From positions 4,958,473 through 5,022,472 of the forward strand of contig CP075528.1 in the NCBI GenBank assembly GCA_025808875.1: DNA of 64,000 nt. Direction: 5' to 3'. Position numbers and translations under genes: made by a program. A model generated the notes under the pieces. The model was not told the origin of the DNA and searched no databases. It saw nothing but the letters and a program-made list of their open reading frames with translations. This document shows, in pieces, positions 49,675 to 59,022 of the stretch. The stretch's first letter is position 1, and each line of letters opens with the position of its first letter. This stretch comes from Enhydrobacter sp. (GTDB lineage Bacteria; Pseudomonadota; Alphaproteobacteria; Reyranellales; Reyranellaceae).

Positions 49675-52470
49675 TCATCGCCTCAACCTCTGCATGATGT
49701 CGGGCAGGTGGACCTGGTCGTCCTTGTAGTTGCCGGTCAGGGCATGCATCACGAGATTGACGCCGAAGCGGAAGGCCATCTCGCGCTGCGTCTCGCCGCC
49801 CGGCGACACCGGGAGCTGGCCGCGGCCGCGATTGTCGACCGCCCAGGCGCCGACATAGTCGTTGGAGCCGATCACGATGGTGGTGACGCCGTCGTTGACC
49901 CGGCCGCTGCCGGCCTCGATCCACAGCTTGCCGCCCTGCCAGCGCCCCGGCACGTCCGACAGAAGGTAGAACGCCTTGGTCAGCACATGGTCGGCCGGCA
50001 TGGCGACCAGCGGCGGCGTCTCGATGCCGCCGAGCAGCCGCTTGAGGTCGGGATTGCCGCCGGCCGGCCGGTCGAAGCTGAGATGCTGGTCGCGCGTGTC
50101 GATGAACACGATGCCGCCGGTGCGCAGGTAGCGGTCGAGATTGGCCGCGGCGCGCGGGCTGAGCGCCGGCTGGCTCGGCGTGATCGGCCAGTAGATGAAG
50201 GGATAGAGCCGCGCCTCGTCGCGCTCGAGATCGAGTCCGACCGGATCGGCCGGCTCGACCGACGTGCGGTTGCGCAGGATCTCGCTCAGGCCCTGCAGCC
50301 CGGTGTGGCTCAGCTCGTCGACCTCCCTGTCGCCGGTGACGATGTAGGCCAGCCGCACGTCGAGCGAGCCCCTGAGCGCCTGCTCCTCGCTGAGCGGCGC
50401 GGGACCGGGGCGCTGGTCGGCGACGGGCTGGATGGTGGGCTGCACCGCCGCCGGCTGCGCCGGGGCGTCGGGCGCGGCGACGGCGAGGCCGGCCAGGACG
50501 AGCAGGCCGGCGGGTGCCGCCCGGCCGATCCGCACCGCGCGCCCCAGCAGGCCGCGCAGCCACAGCGAGATCGCCAGGTCGAGCAGCAGCAGCAGTGCCG
50601 CCGCCAGCAGGAACCACTTCGCCAGATCGGTCTCGCCGCCCTCGGAGAGACGGTCGGTGGCGACGCCCGACGGCAGCGCCAGCGGGCGCGGCGTCGGCAC
50701 CCGGCCGCCGATGTTGAACGCGACCTGCGCGTGCTCGTCGCCATAGAGGCCGGGCGGCGTCGTCGGCCGCGGCTGGAAGGTCTCGTTGGCGTCGGCGGGC
50801 AGGATCTGCACGCCGGCCGGCGGCGCGCCCAGCCGCCCGAATCCGTCGAGCGTGCGCCACGGCTTCAGCGCCTTGTTGACGCCGTCTCCGGCCACTCCGC
50901 GCGACAGGGTCACCAGACGTTGCAGCATGTTCACGAACAGCCCCGAGAGCGACATGTTGCTCCAGTTCGTGTTCGCCGTCGTGTGGAACAGGACGAGATA
51001 TCCCTGGCCGCGCTTCTCCCCGGTGACCAGCGGCGTGCCGTCGGCCAGCCGCGCCCAGGTCTTGTCGGCGAGATCCGCCGTCGGCTCGGCCAGCACCTGC
51101 TGCTGGATGCGCACGTCGCGCGGGATCGGCACGCCGAGGAACGGGCTGTTGGCGGGAAACTCGGCGAGCGCGCTCGGCTGGCCCCAGCTCATGACGCCGC
51201 CCAGCGCGCGGTCGCCCAGCCTGAGCGGCGTCGGCACCAGCGAATCGTTGCCCTGCGCGAGATTCGGTCCGGCGAAGCGCACGGCGACGCCGCCGCGCTC
51301 GATCCACTTGGCGATCTCGTCGCGGTCGGCCGCCGACGGGGCGGCGCTGTCGGGGATCAGCAGGACGGCGGTGTTGCGGCCGAGCACGGCCTCGCGATCG
51401 CCGATCTGCAGGCTGACATAGGGATCGAGCGCGCGCTCGAGGAAATAGACTTCCTGCAGGAGCGGCTGGCCGGCCGCCATCGGGCGCTCGCCGAGGATCG
51501 ACACCGGCCGGCGGCGATGGCGCTCGTCGAGCAGCACGGCGCTGCCCGCGCCGCCCTGCGCCTCGATGTCGAGGCGGGCCATGCGGTTGCGCAGCTCGGC
51601 CGGCGCCGGCAGCATGCCTTCGCCTTGCGTGGCGTCGGCGGCGAAATCGATGTCGATGCGGGCGACGACGCGGCCCTGTTCGTCGGCGGCCTGCACCGCG
51701 ATCTTGCGCGGTCCGTCGGCCGCCGGCCGCAGCGCGCGCAGCTTGAGGTCGCGGCCCTCGGCCACCGGCGGCAGCAGCAGCAGCGGCGTGCTCGCCTGGT
51801 CGGGCAGCAAGACCTGCAAATCGGAGAAGCGGCGCAGCCGTTCGGTGAGGCGCGCCGCGCCCTCGTCGCCCGGTCCGGCGCCGATGCCGTCGCTCAGCCA
51901 CACGGCGTAGGCCGCCGGGTCGACCTGCAGGCGGTCGAGTTCGGCCGCCGCGGCCGCGCGGTCGGTCGGCCAGGGCTTGGGCCGGAAGGCGCGCAGCACG
52001 GCGCGCACTTCGTCGGCGCGCAGGGCGCCGCGGCGCGCGACCGGCGCATCGAGCGGCGGCGGCGCGGTGCCCATCAGCGCGATCGGCCGGCCGGCGCGCT
52101 CGGCGCGCTGGATCAGCCGCTCGGCATGGGCGATGCGCGTCGTCCAGCCCGGCGCCGACGACCAGCCGTCGTCGATCACCAGCAGCAACGGGCCGTTGCC
52201 CGGCAGCTCGGCCTGCGGGTTCAGCAGCGGCCGCGCGATGGCGAGGATCAGCGCCGCCGCCAGCAGCAGGCGCAGCAGCAGCAGCCACCACGGCATCTTC
52301 ACCGGCGTCTGCTCGGTCGGCTCGAGCCCGATCAGCAGGCGGATCGCCGGGAAGCGCACCAGCCTGGGCAGCGGCGGCATCAGGCGCAGCAGCCAGTAGA
52401 TCACCGGCAGCGCCAGCAGCAGCGCCAGCATGCCCGGCGCGGCGAAGGCGAACGCGCCGAGGTTCAGCAT
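49675..52470 (-). CDS. BatA-like membrane protein with DUF4159 domain
   Basis: The 931-residue protein begins with the BatA N-terminal membrane domain (FAAPGMLALLLALPVIYWLL, then PPLPRLVRFPAIRLLI), followed by a second helix (LLLLRLLLAAALILAIA). Its middle region has vWA- and amidotransferase-like parts. A membrane segment (LLAAALLLLLDLAISLWL) precedes the C-terminal DUF4159 domain: IYWPITPSQPALSPRAAANL, RYLRTGGIVFIDTRD, KLWIEAGSGRVNDGVT. It works with the MoxR ATPase and DUF58 proteins. No biochemical role is established. Its start is preceded by the 107-bp inverted-repeat element. Confidence 0.88.
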   Translation of the reverse strand: MLNLGAFAFAAPGMLALLLALPVIYWLLRLMPPLPRLVRFPAIRLLIGLEPTEQTPVKMPWWLLLLRLLLAAALILAIARPLLNPQAELPGNGPLLLVIDDGWSSAPGWTTRIAHAERLIQRAERAGRPIALMGTAPPPLDAPVARRGALRADEVRAVLRAFRPKPWPTDRAAAAAELDRLQVDPAAYAVWLSDGIGAGPGDEGAARLTERLRRFSDLQVLLPDQASTPLLLLPPVAEGRDLKLRALRPAADGPRKIAVQAADEQGRVVARIDIDFAADATQGEGMLPAPAELRNRMARLDIEAQGGAGSAVLLDERHRRRPVSILGERPMAAGQPLLQEVYFLERALDPYVSLQIGDREAVLGRNTAVLLIPDSAAPSAADRDEIAKWIERGGVAVRFAGPNLAQGNDSLVPTPLRLGDRALGGVMSWGQPSALAEFPANSPFLGVPIPRDVRIQQQVLAEPTADLADKTWARLADGTPLVTGEKRGQGYLVLFHTTANTNWSNMSLSGLFVNMLQRLVTLSRGVAGDGVNKALKPWRTLDGFGRLGAPPAGVQILPADANETFQPRPTTPPGLYGDEHAQVAFNIGGRVPTPRPLALPSGVATDRLSEGGETDLAKWFLLAAALLLLLDLAISLWLRGLLGRAVRIGRAAPAGLLVLAGLAVAAPDAPAQPAAVQPTIQPVADQRPGPAPLSEEQALRGSLDVRLAYIVTGDREVDELSHTGLQGLSEILRNRTSVEPADPVGLDLERDEARLYPFIYWPITPSQPALSPRAAANLDRYLRTGGIVFIDTRDQHLSFDRPAGGNPDLKRLLGGIETPPLVAMPADHVLTKAFYLLSDVPGRWQGGKLWIEAGSGRVNDGVTTIVIGSNDYVGAWAVDNRGRGQLPVSPGGETQREMAFRFGVNLVMHALTGNYKDDQVHLPDIMQRLRR

Positions 52471-52480
52471 GACACGGTCT

Positions 52481-52587
52481 TTGCTGGGAGCGCGGCACTC
52501 CAGTGCCGCTCATGCGGTGCTGCCGCGCGAAGAAGATGCGCCACTCGCGGCGGAGTAACCTCCGCCTTGGTGGCCCGCTCCCAGCAA
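52481..52587. repeat. 107-bp element with 12-bp terminal inverted repeats (MITE-like)
   Basis: The ends TTGCTGGGAGCG and CGCTCCCAGCAA are perfect inverted repeats. Inside are further hairpins: GCGGCACT/AGTGCCGC (loop CC) and GGCGGAG/CTCCGCC. The element nearly fills the 130-bp gap between the DUF58 gene and the DUF4159 gene. A partial copy of its left end (35 nt, three mismatches) lies at 60572-60606. It is unlike the CCTCCCC family. It encodes no protein and could be a non-autonomous mobile element. Confidence 0.7.
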
Positions 52588-52600
52588 TGAGGCATCGTCA

Positions 52601-53524
52601 TCACGCCGCCGTCAGCCGACGCAGGTCGGCCATGGCGAGATAGAGCGCCAGCAGGATGGTCTGCGGTGGCTTGTCGGTGCGGTGCAGGTGCACGGTCCAG
52701 TCGGCCGGCCGCGCCAGCCGTTGCAGTCCCTCGCGCTGCGCGGCGAGGCGCGCGCCATAGGCGATGCGCACCGCCTCGACCCGGCGAATCGTGTGCTGGC
52801 CCTCGGCCTCGAGTCCCTCGAACTTGACGTGGCCGTCGAACGGCAGGTCCTCCTCGGCCGGATCGAGCACCTGCACGACATGGCCGCGCACGCCGGCGCT
52901 GGCATAGTGCCGCACGACCTGTTCGATCTTCTCGAGCGGATCGAGCCAGTCCGACACCAGCACGACGGTTCCGTGCGCCGGCAGCGGCACGAGGGGGGGC
53001 AGACTTGGCGGCGGCAGGCTGGGTGACGTGCGCGTCTCCTCGCGCGTCTCCTCGCGCGTCTCGTCGAACAGCTGCTCGGCGATGCGGCGCACGGCGACCC
53101 GGCCGGTGATCGGGCGCATGCCGCTGCCCAGCACGGCGATCCGTTCGCTGGCGTCCGACAGCAGGCTCGCCAGCGCGAGCACGATCAGTTCGGCGCGCAC
53201 CGCCTTGGTGTCGAGTCCGCGCAGCGAGGCGTACTGCATGGACGGCGAGGCATCGCGCCACAGCCACACGCTGGCCGCGGCCTCCCATTCGGTCTCGCGC
53301 ACGAAGAGGTGGCGGCTGCGCGCGCTCTGGCGCCAGTCGATCTGGCCGGCGCTGTCGCCGTCGCGATAGGGCCGGTACTGCCAGAAGGCGTCGCCCTGGC
53401 CGACGCGCCGCCGGCCATGCACGCCCTGGATCACCGTCGCCGCCACGCGGTCGGCCGCCACCATCAGCGCCGGCAGGGTGCCGGCGAGTTCGAGCGAGCG
53501 GTGAAGGGTTGAGGTGTCGGTCAT
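52601..53524 (-). CDS. DUF58 domain-containing protein
   Basis: The 307-residue protein contains the DUF58 signature GVHGRRRVGQGDAFWQYRPY, followed by GDSAGQIDWRQSARSRHLFV (residues ~34-75). A vWA-like remainder includes VVLVSDWLDPLEKIEQ, with Asp residues in place for a metal site. DUF58 proteins accompany MoxR ATPases and are thought to be their clients or effectors. A short tandem repeat encodes TREE-type units (DETREETREETRTS) before a Pro-rich linker. It lies 178 bp downstream of the moxR gene, and that gap is filled with a palindromic element. Confidence 0.9.
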   Translation of the reverse strand: MTDTSTLHRSLELAGTLPALMVAADRVAATVIQGVHGRRRVGQGDAFWQYRPYRDGDSAGQIDWRQSARSRHLFVRETEWEAAASVWLWRDASPSMQYASLRGLDTKAVRAELIVLALASLLSDASERIAVLGSGMRPITGRVAVRRIAEQLFDETREETREETRTSPSLPPPSLPPLVPLPAHGTVVLVSDWLDPLEKIEQVVRHYASAGVRGHVVQVLDPAEEDLPFDGHVKFEGLEAEGQHTIRRVEAVRIAYGARLAAQREGLQRLARPADWTVHLHRTDKPPQTILLALYLAMADLRRLTAA

Positions 53525-53539
53525 CTTTGGAATCGCTTG

Positions 53540-53688
53540 CCTCCCCCGTCAGACGGGGGAGGTGGCCCGTAGGGCCGGAGGGGGAAAGCCACAAACGAAA
53601 CTTTGGTTGCGACGGTGATCATACGACCTTTTCTGTTGCCTTCCCCCTCCGCCCCCTTCGGGGGCACCTCCCCCGAAGACGGGGGAGG
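53540..53688. repeat. Bipartite palindromic element (two inverted half-units with 57-bp spacer)
   Basis: The left half has the hairpin CCTCCCCCGT-CAG-ACGGGGGAGG, then TG, then GGCCC-GTA-GGGCC and GGAGGGGG. The right half, from 53641, is its inverted counterpart: CCCCCTCC, GCCCCC-TTC-GGGGGC, AC, and CCTCCCCCG-AAGA-CGGGGGAGG (allowing for loop ambiguity). The element occupies most of the gap between the DUF58 and moxR genes, and the spacer has no ORF. It is a member of the family also seen at 55.4, 57.0, 58.9, 59.0 and 60.2 kb. Confidence 0.8.
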
Positions 53689-53702
53689 AAAGGGGCGCAT
53701 CG

Positions 53703-54716
<1,014 letters not shown>

Positions 54717-54783
54717 CTGGGCGCTCCTTGGTGAGGGGATTTGAAGTGCGAGGGAAGCCCAGAAATAAGGCCGGAACAAGGGC

Positions 54784-55416
54784 ATGACCGTTGACGAAAT
54801 CGTGCATCGGGTGCGCAACCGAAGCGTCCGTCTGGCATCCGGTTTGCCCGTCCCCCAGCCCCCGCTTGGCAGCGACTTCTCCCTGAACGGCCTGGTCTCG
54901 GCGCCCGAGACCTGGCGGCCGGCGGCGGTGCTGGTGCCGCTGGTGCGGCGGGCGCCCGGCCTGACGGTGCTGCTGACCCAGCGCACCGACGACATGCCGA
55001 GCCATGCCGGCCAGATCGCCTTTCCCGGCGGCCGCCAGCAGAAGGAAGACAAGGACGCCGTCGCCACCGCGTTGCGCGAGACGGAAGAAGAGGTCGGCCT
55101 CGAGCGCCGCTTCGTCGACGTGATCGGTTCGCTCGACCGCTACCGCACCGGCACCGGCTACGAGATCACGCCGGTGGTCGGCATCGTCGAGCCGGGCTTT
55201 GCGACCCATGCCGATCCGCGCGAGGTCGCCGACGTCTTCGAGGTGCCGCTCGCCCATTTCCTCGACGAGCGCAACCACAGGATCGACAGCCGCGTCTGGC
55301 AGGGCAGGGAGCGGCGCTACTACGCCATGCCCTTCGGCAAGCGCTACATCTGGGGGGCCACGGCGGGTATGCTGAAGAACCTGCATTTCATTCTGACGGC
55401 CGATAGGGACAGATGA
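54784..55416 (+). CDS. CoA pyrophosphatase, Nudix family
   Basis: The 210-residue enzyme has the Nudix box at residues ~82-104 (GGRQQKEDKDAVATALRETE followed by EEVG), with the metal-binding REtxEE core. The preceding segment MPSHAGQIAFPGG is the signature of the NudL/YeaB CoA pyrophosphatase subgroup. It cleaves CoA or acyl-CoA to 3',5'-ADP and acyl-phosphopantetheine. The gene begins a rightward series that continues with DUF6111 and the CCA-adding enzyme, after a palindromic element. Confidence 0.92.
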   Translation: MTVDEIVHRVRNRSVRLASGLPVPQPPLGSDFSLNGLVSAPETWRPAAVLVPLVRRAPGLTVLLTQRTDDMPSHAGQIAFPGGRQQKEDKDAVATALRETEEEVGLERRFVDVIGSLDRYRTGTGYEITPVVGIVEPGFATHADPREVADVFEVPLAHFLDERNHRIDSRVWQGRERRYYAMPFGKRYIWGATAGMLKNLHFILTADRDR

Positions 55417-55436
55417 CACACGCCTCCTCTTTTCTG

Positions 55437-55603
55437 CCCCTTCGCGGAGTCCGCGAAGGGGAAGTGTCGCCGTCTCGCCGTTTCGGCGCCATTGGCGCCG
55501 AAAGCGGCTTAGGCGACGAAGGGGTCATGAGTCGCGTGACTTCCGACCCCTCCGTCCGCGATGACGCGGACACCTCCCCTTGGCGGACTCCGCCAAGGGG
55601 AGG
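55437..55603. repeat. Bipartite palindromic element with nested hairpins
   Basis: The left half has a 12-bp stem hairpin (CCCCTTCGCGGA/TCCGCGAAGGGG), then TGTCGCC...GGCGAC enclosing an inner 10-bp hairpin (TTTCGGCGCC/GGCGCCGAAA, loop ATT), then GAAGGGGTCATGA. The right half, from ~55545, is GACCCCTCC, GTCCGCG-ATGA-CGCGGAC, AC, and CCTCCCCTTGGCGGA/TCCGCCAAGGGGAGG. Its last arm, GGGGAGGAAGG, is the ribosome-binding site of the DUF6111 gene at 55615. Confidence 0.8.
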
Positions 55604-55614
55604 AAGGTGAACGC

Positions 55615-55848
55615 ATGATCCGTATCGTCGCCGTCATCCTCGTCCTGACCCTGGCGCCGACGGCGGCGTTCTTCGTGTGGGCCTGGGGCGTGAAGATAAA
55701 GGAGCAGCGCAAGCTCTCCGGCACCCTGCCCGAATGGCAGGACCTGCCGCTCACCTGGCTGGCGATCAGCGGCCTCGCCTGCGCCATCGTCGGCTTCGTC
55801 GTCATGTTCTTCACCCAGGACCAGGGCTACGGCGGCCTCTTCTCGTGA
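55615..55848 (+). CDS. DUF6111 family small membrane protein
   Basis: The 77-residue protein has two membrane helices (about 4-24 and 45-65): MIRIVAVILVLTLAPTAAFF and LAISGLACAIVGFVVMFFTQ. It has a basic loop between (KIKEQRKLSG) and ends QGYGGLFS. It matches DUF6111, a family seen next to CCA-adding enzymes in alphaproteobacteria. Its stop overlaps the cca start by 4 bp. Function is unknown. The ribosome-binding site comes from the flanking repeat. Confidence 0.82.
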   Translation: MIRIVAVILVLTLAPTAAFFVWAWGVKIKEQRKLSGTLPEWQDLPLTWLAISGLACAIVGFVVMFFTQDQGYGGLFS

Positions 55849-57026
55849 GCGCCTTCGCCTGGATGGACGCGACCGAGGTCCGCACGCTGCTCGCGGCGCT
55901 GGCCAGGGCGGGCATCGAGGGCCGCTTCGTCGGCGGCTGCGTGCGCAATTCGGTGCTCGGCCGGCCGGTCGACGACATCGACATCGCCGTCAATCGGCCG
56001 CCCGGCACGGTGATGGCGGCGCTCGCCGCGGCGGCGATCAAGGTGGTTCCCACCGGGCTGAAGCACGGCACCGTGACGGCGGTGATCGACCGGCATGCCT
56101 TCGAACTGACCTCGCTGCGCCGCGACGTCGAGACCGACGGCCGCCGCGCCGTCGTCGCCTACACCGACGACTGGCGCGAGGACGCCTCGCGCCGCGACTT
56201 CACCTTCAACGCGCTCTACGCCGAGCCCGACGGCACCATCCACGACTGGTTCGACGGCCGCGCCGATCTCGCCGCCGGCCGCGTGCGCTTCATCGGCGAT
56301 CCCGACCGGCGCATCGCCGAGGATCGCCTGCGCGTGCTGCGCTTCTTCCGCTTTCACGCCTGGTACGGCCGGCCGCCGATCGACGACGCGGGCGTCGCCG
56401 CCTGCCGGCGCCATTCAGGCACCCTGGAGGCGCTCAGCGCCGAGCGCGTGGCGAAGGAGCTGCTGAAGCTGCTCGCCGCGCCGCATCCCGCCGATTCGGT
56501 CGAGGCGATGATCGAGGTGGGCGCCCTCGACCGCTGGCTGCCGGAGGTCGAGGGCACGGCACGCCTGGCCGCGCTGATCGCCCGCGAGGAGGCGGGCGCC
56601 GAGAAGCCCGACGCGCTGCGCCGTCTGGCCGCGCTGCTGCCCGTCGGCGCCGATGCCGCGGCGATCGGCAGGCGGCTCAGGCTCTCGACCCAGGAGGCGC
56701 TGCGTCTCGACGTGATGCTGGCGCGCGAACCGGTCGTCGGCCTCGAGCCGCGTGCCGAGCTCCATCGGCTGGGCACGACGCTCTTCGTCGACCGCCTGCT
56801 GCTGCAGGGCCCGTCCGGCTGGCGGGACGCGCTCGCGCTCGCGCGGCGCTGGACGCCGCCCGAGCTGCCGGTGAGCGGCGCCGACGCGCTCGAGCTCGGG
56901 CTGAAGCCCGGACCGAAGGTCGGCGAATTGCTGGACGCCGTCGAACGCTGGTGGATCGCCGGCGACTTCGCCGCCGACCGCGCCGCCTGCCTCGCCGAAC
57001 TGAAGCGGCTGGCGGAGGCACAATGA
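55845..57026 (+). CDS. cca: CCA tRNA nucleotidyltransferase
   Basis: The 393-residue class II enzyme has the nucleotidyltransferase motif FVGGCVRNSVLGRPVDDIDI, with the metal-binding D44-x-D46, near residues 28-46. Next come the RRDFTFNALYAE motif (~121) and the DRIA/AEDRLRVLRFFRF motif (~155-175). A helical C-terminal region follows. It adds or repairs the 3' CCA end of tRNAs. The GTG overlapping the DUF6111 stop is taken as start; an ATG six codons later is the alternative. Confidence 0.93.
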   Translation: MSAFAWMDATEVRTLLAALARAGIEGRFVGGCVRNSVLGRPVDDIDIAVNRPPGTVMAALAAAAIKVVPTGLKHGTVTAVIDRHAFELTSLRRDVETDGRRAVVAYTDDWREDASRRDFTFNALYAEPDGTIHDWFDGRADLAAGRVRFIGDPDRRIAEDRLRVLRFFRFHAWYGRPPIDDAGVAACRRHSGTLEALSAERVAKELLKLLAAPHPADSVEAMIEVGALDRWLPEVEGTARLAALIAREEAGAEKPDALRRLAALLPVGADAAAIGRRLRLSTQEALRLDVMLAREPVVGLEPRAELHRLGTTLFVDRLLLQGPSGWRDALALARRWTPPELPVSGADALELGLKPGPKVGELLDAVERWWIAGDFAADRAACLAELKRLAEAQ

Positions 57027-57028
57027 TT

Positions 57029-57155
57029 CCTCCCCCGTCTGCGGGGGAGGTGTCGGCGTCTTGCGCCGACGGAGGGGTCATGATTCGGAACCTGTACCGA
57101 GTCATGACCCCTCCGCCCGCGAAGACGCGGGCACCTCCCCATAGGAATGGGGAGG
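57029..57155. repeat. Bipartite palindromic element filling the gap after cca
   Basis: The left half comprises CCTCCCCCG-TCTG-CGGGGGAGG, TG and GTCGGCG-TCTTG-CGCCGAC, then GGAGGGGTCATGA. A short spacer is followed by TCATGACCCCTCC, GCCCGCG-AAGA-CGCGGGC, AC and CCTCCCCA-TAGGAA-TGGGGAGG. The element covers nearly the whole 57027-57162 gap. Its right arm GGGGAGGA supplies the ribosome-binding site of the next gene. Confidence 0.85.
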
Positions 57156-57162
57156 AGTGCAA

Positions 57163-57561
57163 TTGACCCGGCCCGGCCTCACCTTCGCGCTGTGGCTCGG
57201 CATCGCCGCCGTGGTGATCCTGAACGACATCGTCGGCGACACCTGGATCGCCGCCGCGCTCTCGGTGCGCGCCGTCGAATGGTACAAGGTGCTGGTGCCG
57301 CTGCCCTATGTCGCGATGATGGCGGTCATCCATGCGCGCCGCACGGCGGGTCCGCAATGGCTCGCGGCCGCGGCGCTCGCCGCGCTGCTGTGGCCCGTCT
57401 CCACCGTGCTCGCCGACTTCGCCTATGCGCGGCTGACCTTCGGCGAGGAGACGGCGTCGTTCCTCGACCGCTTCGCCTTCTGGTGGGGCGCGCCCTATCC
57501 CATCCTGGTCGCCGCGCTATTCGCCGCGCCGCTCATCGCCGGACTCGCGCTGCGCCGCTAG
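57163..57561 (+). CDS. Hypothetical four-helix membrane protein
   Basis: The ~132-residue protein (TTG start at 57163; a GTG at 57157 touches the ribosome-binding site itself) has four hydrophobic helices: LTFALWLGIAAVVILNDIVG, VLVPLPYVAMMAVIHA, AAAALAALLWPVSTVLADFA and ILVAALFAAPLIAGLAL. I do not recognise a family. Its GGAGGA site is provided by the preceding palindromic element at a spacing of six bases to the TTG. Confidence 0.72.
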   Translation: MTRPGLTFALWLGIAAVVILNDIVGDTWIAAALSVRAVEWYKVLVPLPYVAMMAVIHARRTAGPQWLAAAALAALLWPVSTVLADFAYARLTFGEETASFLDRFAFWWGAPYPILVAALFAAPLIAGLALRR

Positions 57562-57565
57562 TCCC

Positions 57566-57590
57566 CCTCCCCTTGCTTTGCAAGGGGAGG
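57566..57590. repeat. Single hairpin of the GGGGAGG family (possible terminator)
   Basis: CCTCCCCTTGC and GCAAGGGGAGG form a perfect 11-bp stem with a TTT loop, beginning 5 bp after the stop of the membrane-protein gene. The same arm sequence occurs in the element at 58878-58992. There is no downstream T-tract. It may protect or terminate the transcript. Confidence 0.65.
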
Positions 57591-57645
57591 CGATACATCG
57601 ACCGAGTTCCATCGAATCGGAAACGGCGCTAGATTCGGTCGGAAC

Positions 57646-58863
57646 ATGACTGATCCGACCTACCCCACCACCAGCACGCCGGGCACGTCCACGACCCAGG
57701 GCCAGGCCCCCTCTTCGGGGCTGGTCGACCGCATCCTCGGCCGATTCACCCGCTCGTCGACGCCCTTCGAGATCGTCTTCCCCGACGGCCGCCGCCGCAG
57801 CTTCGGCGAGGGGCCGCCGAGCTTCACGCTCACCCTGCGCAACCGCGAGGCCCTGCGCGCCTTCGCCAGCATGGACGAGGGCCGGGTCGGCGACGCCTAT
57901 GTCGCGGGCCATGTCGACATCGAGGGCGACATGCTGCGGCCCTTCGAGGTCCGCCGCTCGATGGGCGACCGGCACTACCTCGTCACCCTGTGGCGCTTCC
58001 TGCAGCCCCTGATGTTCGGCCAGGTCCACACCAACCGCAAGGCGATCGCCAGCCACTACGACATCGACCCGGACTTCTTCCTGAGCTTCCTCGACCGCGA
58101 GCACCCGATGTACACGCAGGGCGTCTACGACCGCCCCGACGACACGCTCGCCGCCGCCACGGTCCGCAAGTTCGACTATTGCTTCGAGAAGCTCGGGCTC
58201 AAGCCCGGCGACCGCATCCTCGAGATCGGCCCGGGCTGGGGCGCGTGGTTCATCTACGCCTCGCAGCGCGGTGTGAAGTGCACCGGCCTCACCATCTCGA
58301 CCGCGTCGAAGGCCTTCCTCGAGCGCCGCGCCGCCGAGCTGGGCCACGACTGGACCGTCGTCGACTGCGACTTCCTCGCCTACCAGGCGACGGAGAAGTA
58401 CGACGCCATCGTCATCATGGGCGTGATCGAGCACCTGCCCGACTACGGCGCCGTGCTCGCCAAGTTCCAGTCGCTGCTCAAGCCGGGCGGCCGCGTCTTC
58501 CTCGACGGCAGCGCCTGCACGAAGAAGTACGAGCTGTCGAGCTTCATGGTGAAGTACATTTACGGCGGCAACCATTCCTTCCTGGTGCTGCACGACTTCC
58601 TCACCCAGATGGCCCGCACGCCGCTGCGCGTGCGCGAGCTCTACAACGACCGCCACGACTATTTCCTCACCTTCCAGGAATGGGCGCGCAACTTCGACCG
58701 CAACCGCGACGCCGTGATCGCCCGCTTCGGCGAGTTCAACTACCGCCGCTTCCGGCTCTATCTGTGGGGCGCCGCCTACGAGTTCCTGAGCGGCAGCCTC
58801 GACTGCTACCGCATGATCATCGAATACCCGCAGTTCACCGAGGCGGGCGTCGAGATCCGCTGA
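57646..58863 (+). CDS. Cyclopropane-fatty-acyl-phospholipid synthase family methyltransferase
   Basis: The 405-residue protein has the CFA-synthase N-terminal domain (VGDAYVAGHVDIEGDMLRPF) and the junction motif ASHYDIDPDFFLSFLD. SAM motif I is LEIGPGWGAWFIYASQRG (~193-210). GVIEHLPDYGAVLAKF and FLTFQEWARNFDRNRD follow. The family methylates unsaturated acyl chains of membrane lipids using S-adenosylmethionine. The N-terminal domain is shorter than in E. coli Cfa and the subgroup may modify other lipids. It is monocistronic, followed by two palindromic elements. Confidence 0.88.
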   Translation: MTDPTYPTTSTPGTSTTQGQAPSSGLVDRILGRFTRSSTPFEIVFPDGRRRSFGEGPPSFTLTLRNREALRAFASMDEGRVGDAYVAGHVDIEGDMLRPFEVRRSMGDRHYLVTLWRFLQPLMFGQVHTNRKAIASHYDIDPDFFLSFLDREHPMYTQGVYDRPDDTLAAATVRKFDYCFEKLGLKPGDRILEIGPGWGAWFIYASQRGVKCTGLTISTASKAFLERRAAELGHDWTVVDCDFLAYQATEKYDAIVIMGVIEHLPDYGAVLAKFQSLLKPGGRVFLDGSACTKKYELSSFMVKYIYGGNHSFLVLHDFLTQMARTPLRVRELYNDRHDYFLTFQEWARNFDRNRDAVIARFGEFNYRRFRLYLWGAAYEFLSGSLDCYRMIIEYPQFTEAGVEIR

Positions 58864-58877
58864 TCGCCTTCTTTTCT

Positions 58878-58992
58878 CCTCCCCAGCGAAGCTGGGGAGG
58901 TGTCGCTGTCATACAGCGACGGAGGGGTCGAGAATCATGACCCCTCCGTCGGCGTGAGACGCCGACACCTCCCCTTGCTACGCAAGGGGAGG
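58878..58992. repeat. Bipartite palindromic element, first of a tandem pair
   Basis: The left half is CCTCCCCAGC-GAA-GCTGGGGAGG, TG, GTCGCTGT-CAT-ACAGCGAC, then GGAGGGGTC. The right half is CATGACCCCTCC, GTCGGCGT-GAG-ACGCCGAC, AC and CCTCCCCTTGC-TAC-GCAAGGGGAGG. The second hairpins on the two sides differ in sequence but both pair perfectly. It lies in the 288-bp convergent gap between the methyltransferase gene and the ghrA-like gene. Confidence 0.85.
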
Positions 58993-59022
58993 AGAAGATC
59001 GGATGTCGCCTCGCTTTCCTTT

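Noticed and set aside
48754..52590. A 1278-codon open frame on the + strand opposite the DUF4159 and neighbouring genes
   Set aside because: It is antisense to genes with clear domains, has low-complexity Arg/Gly/His-rich sequence and no recognisable motif. Such frames are expected opposite GC-rich codons.
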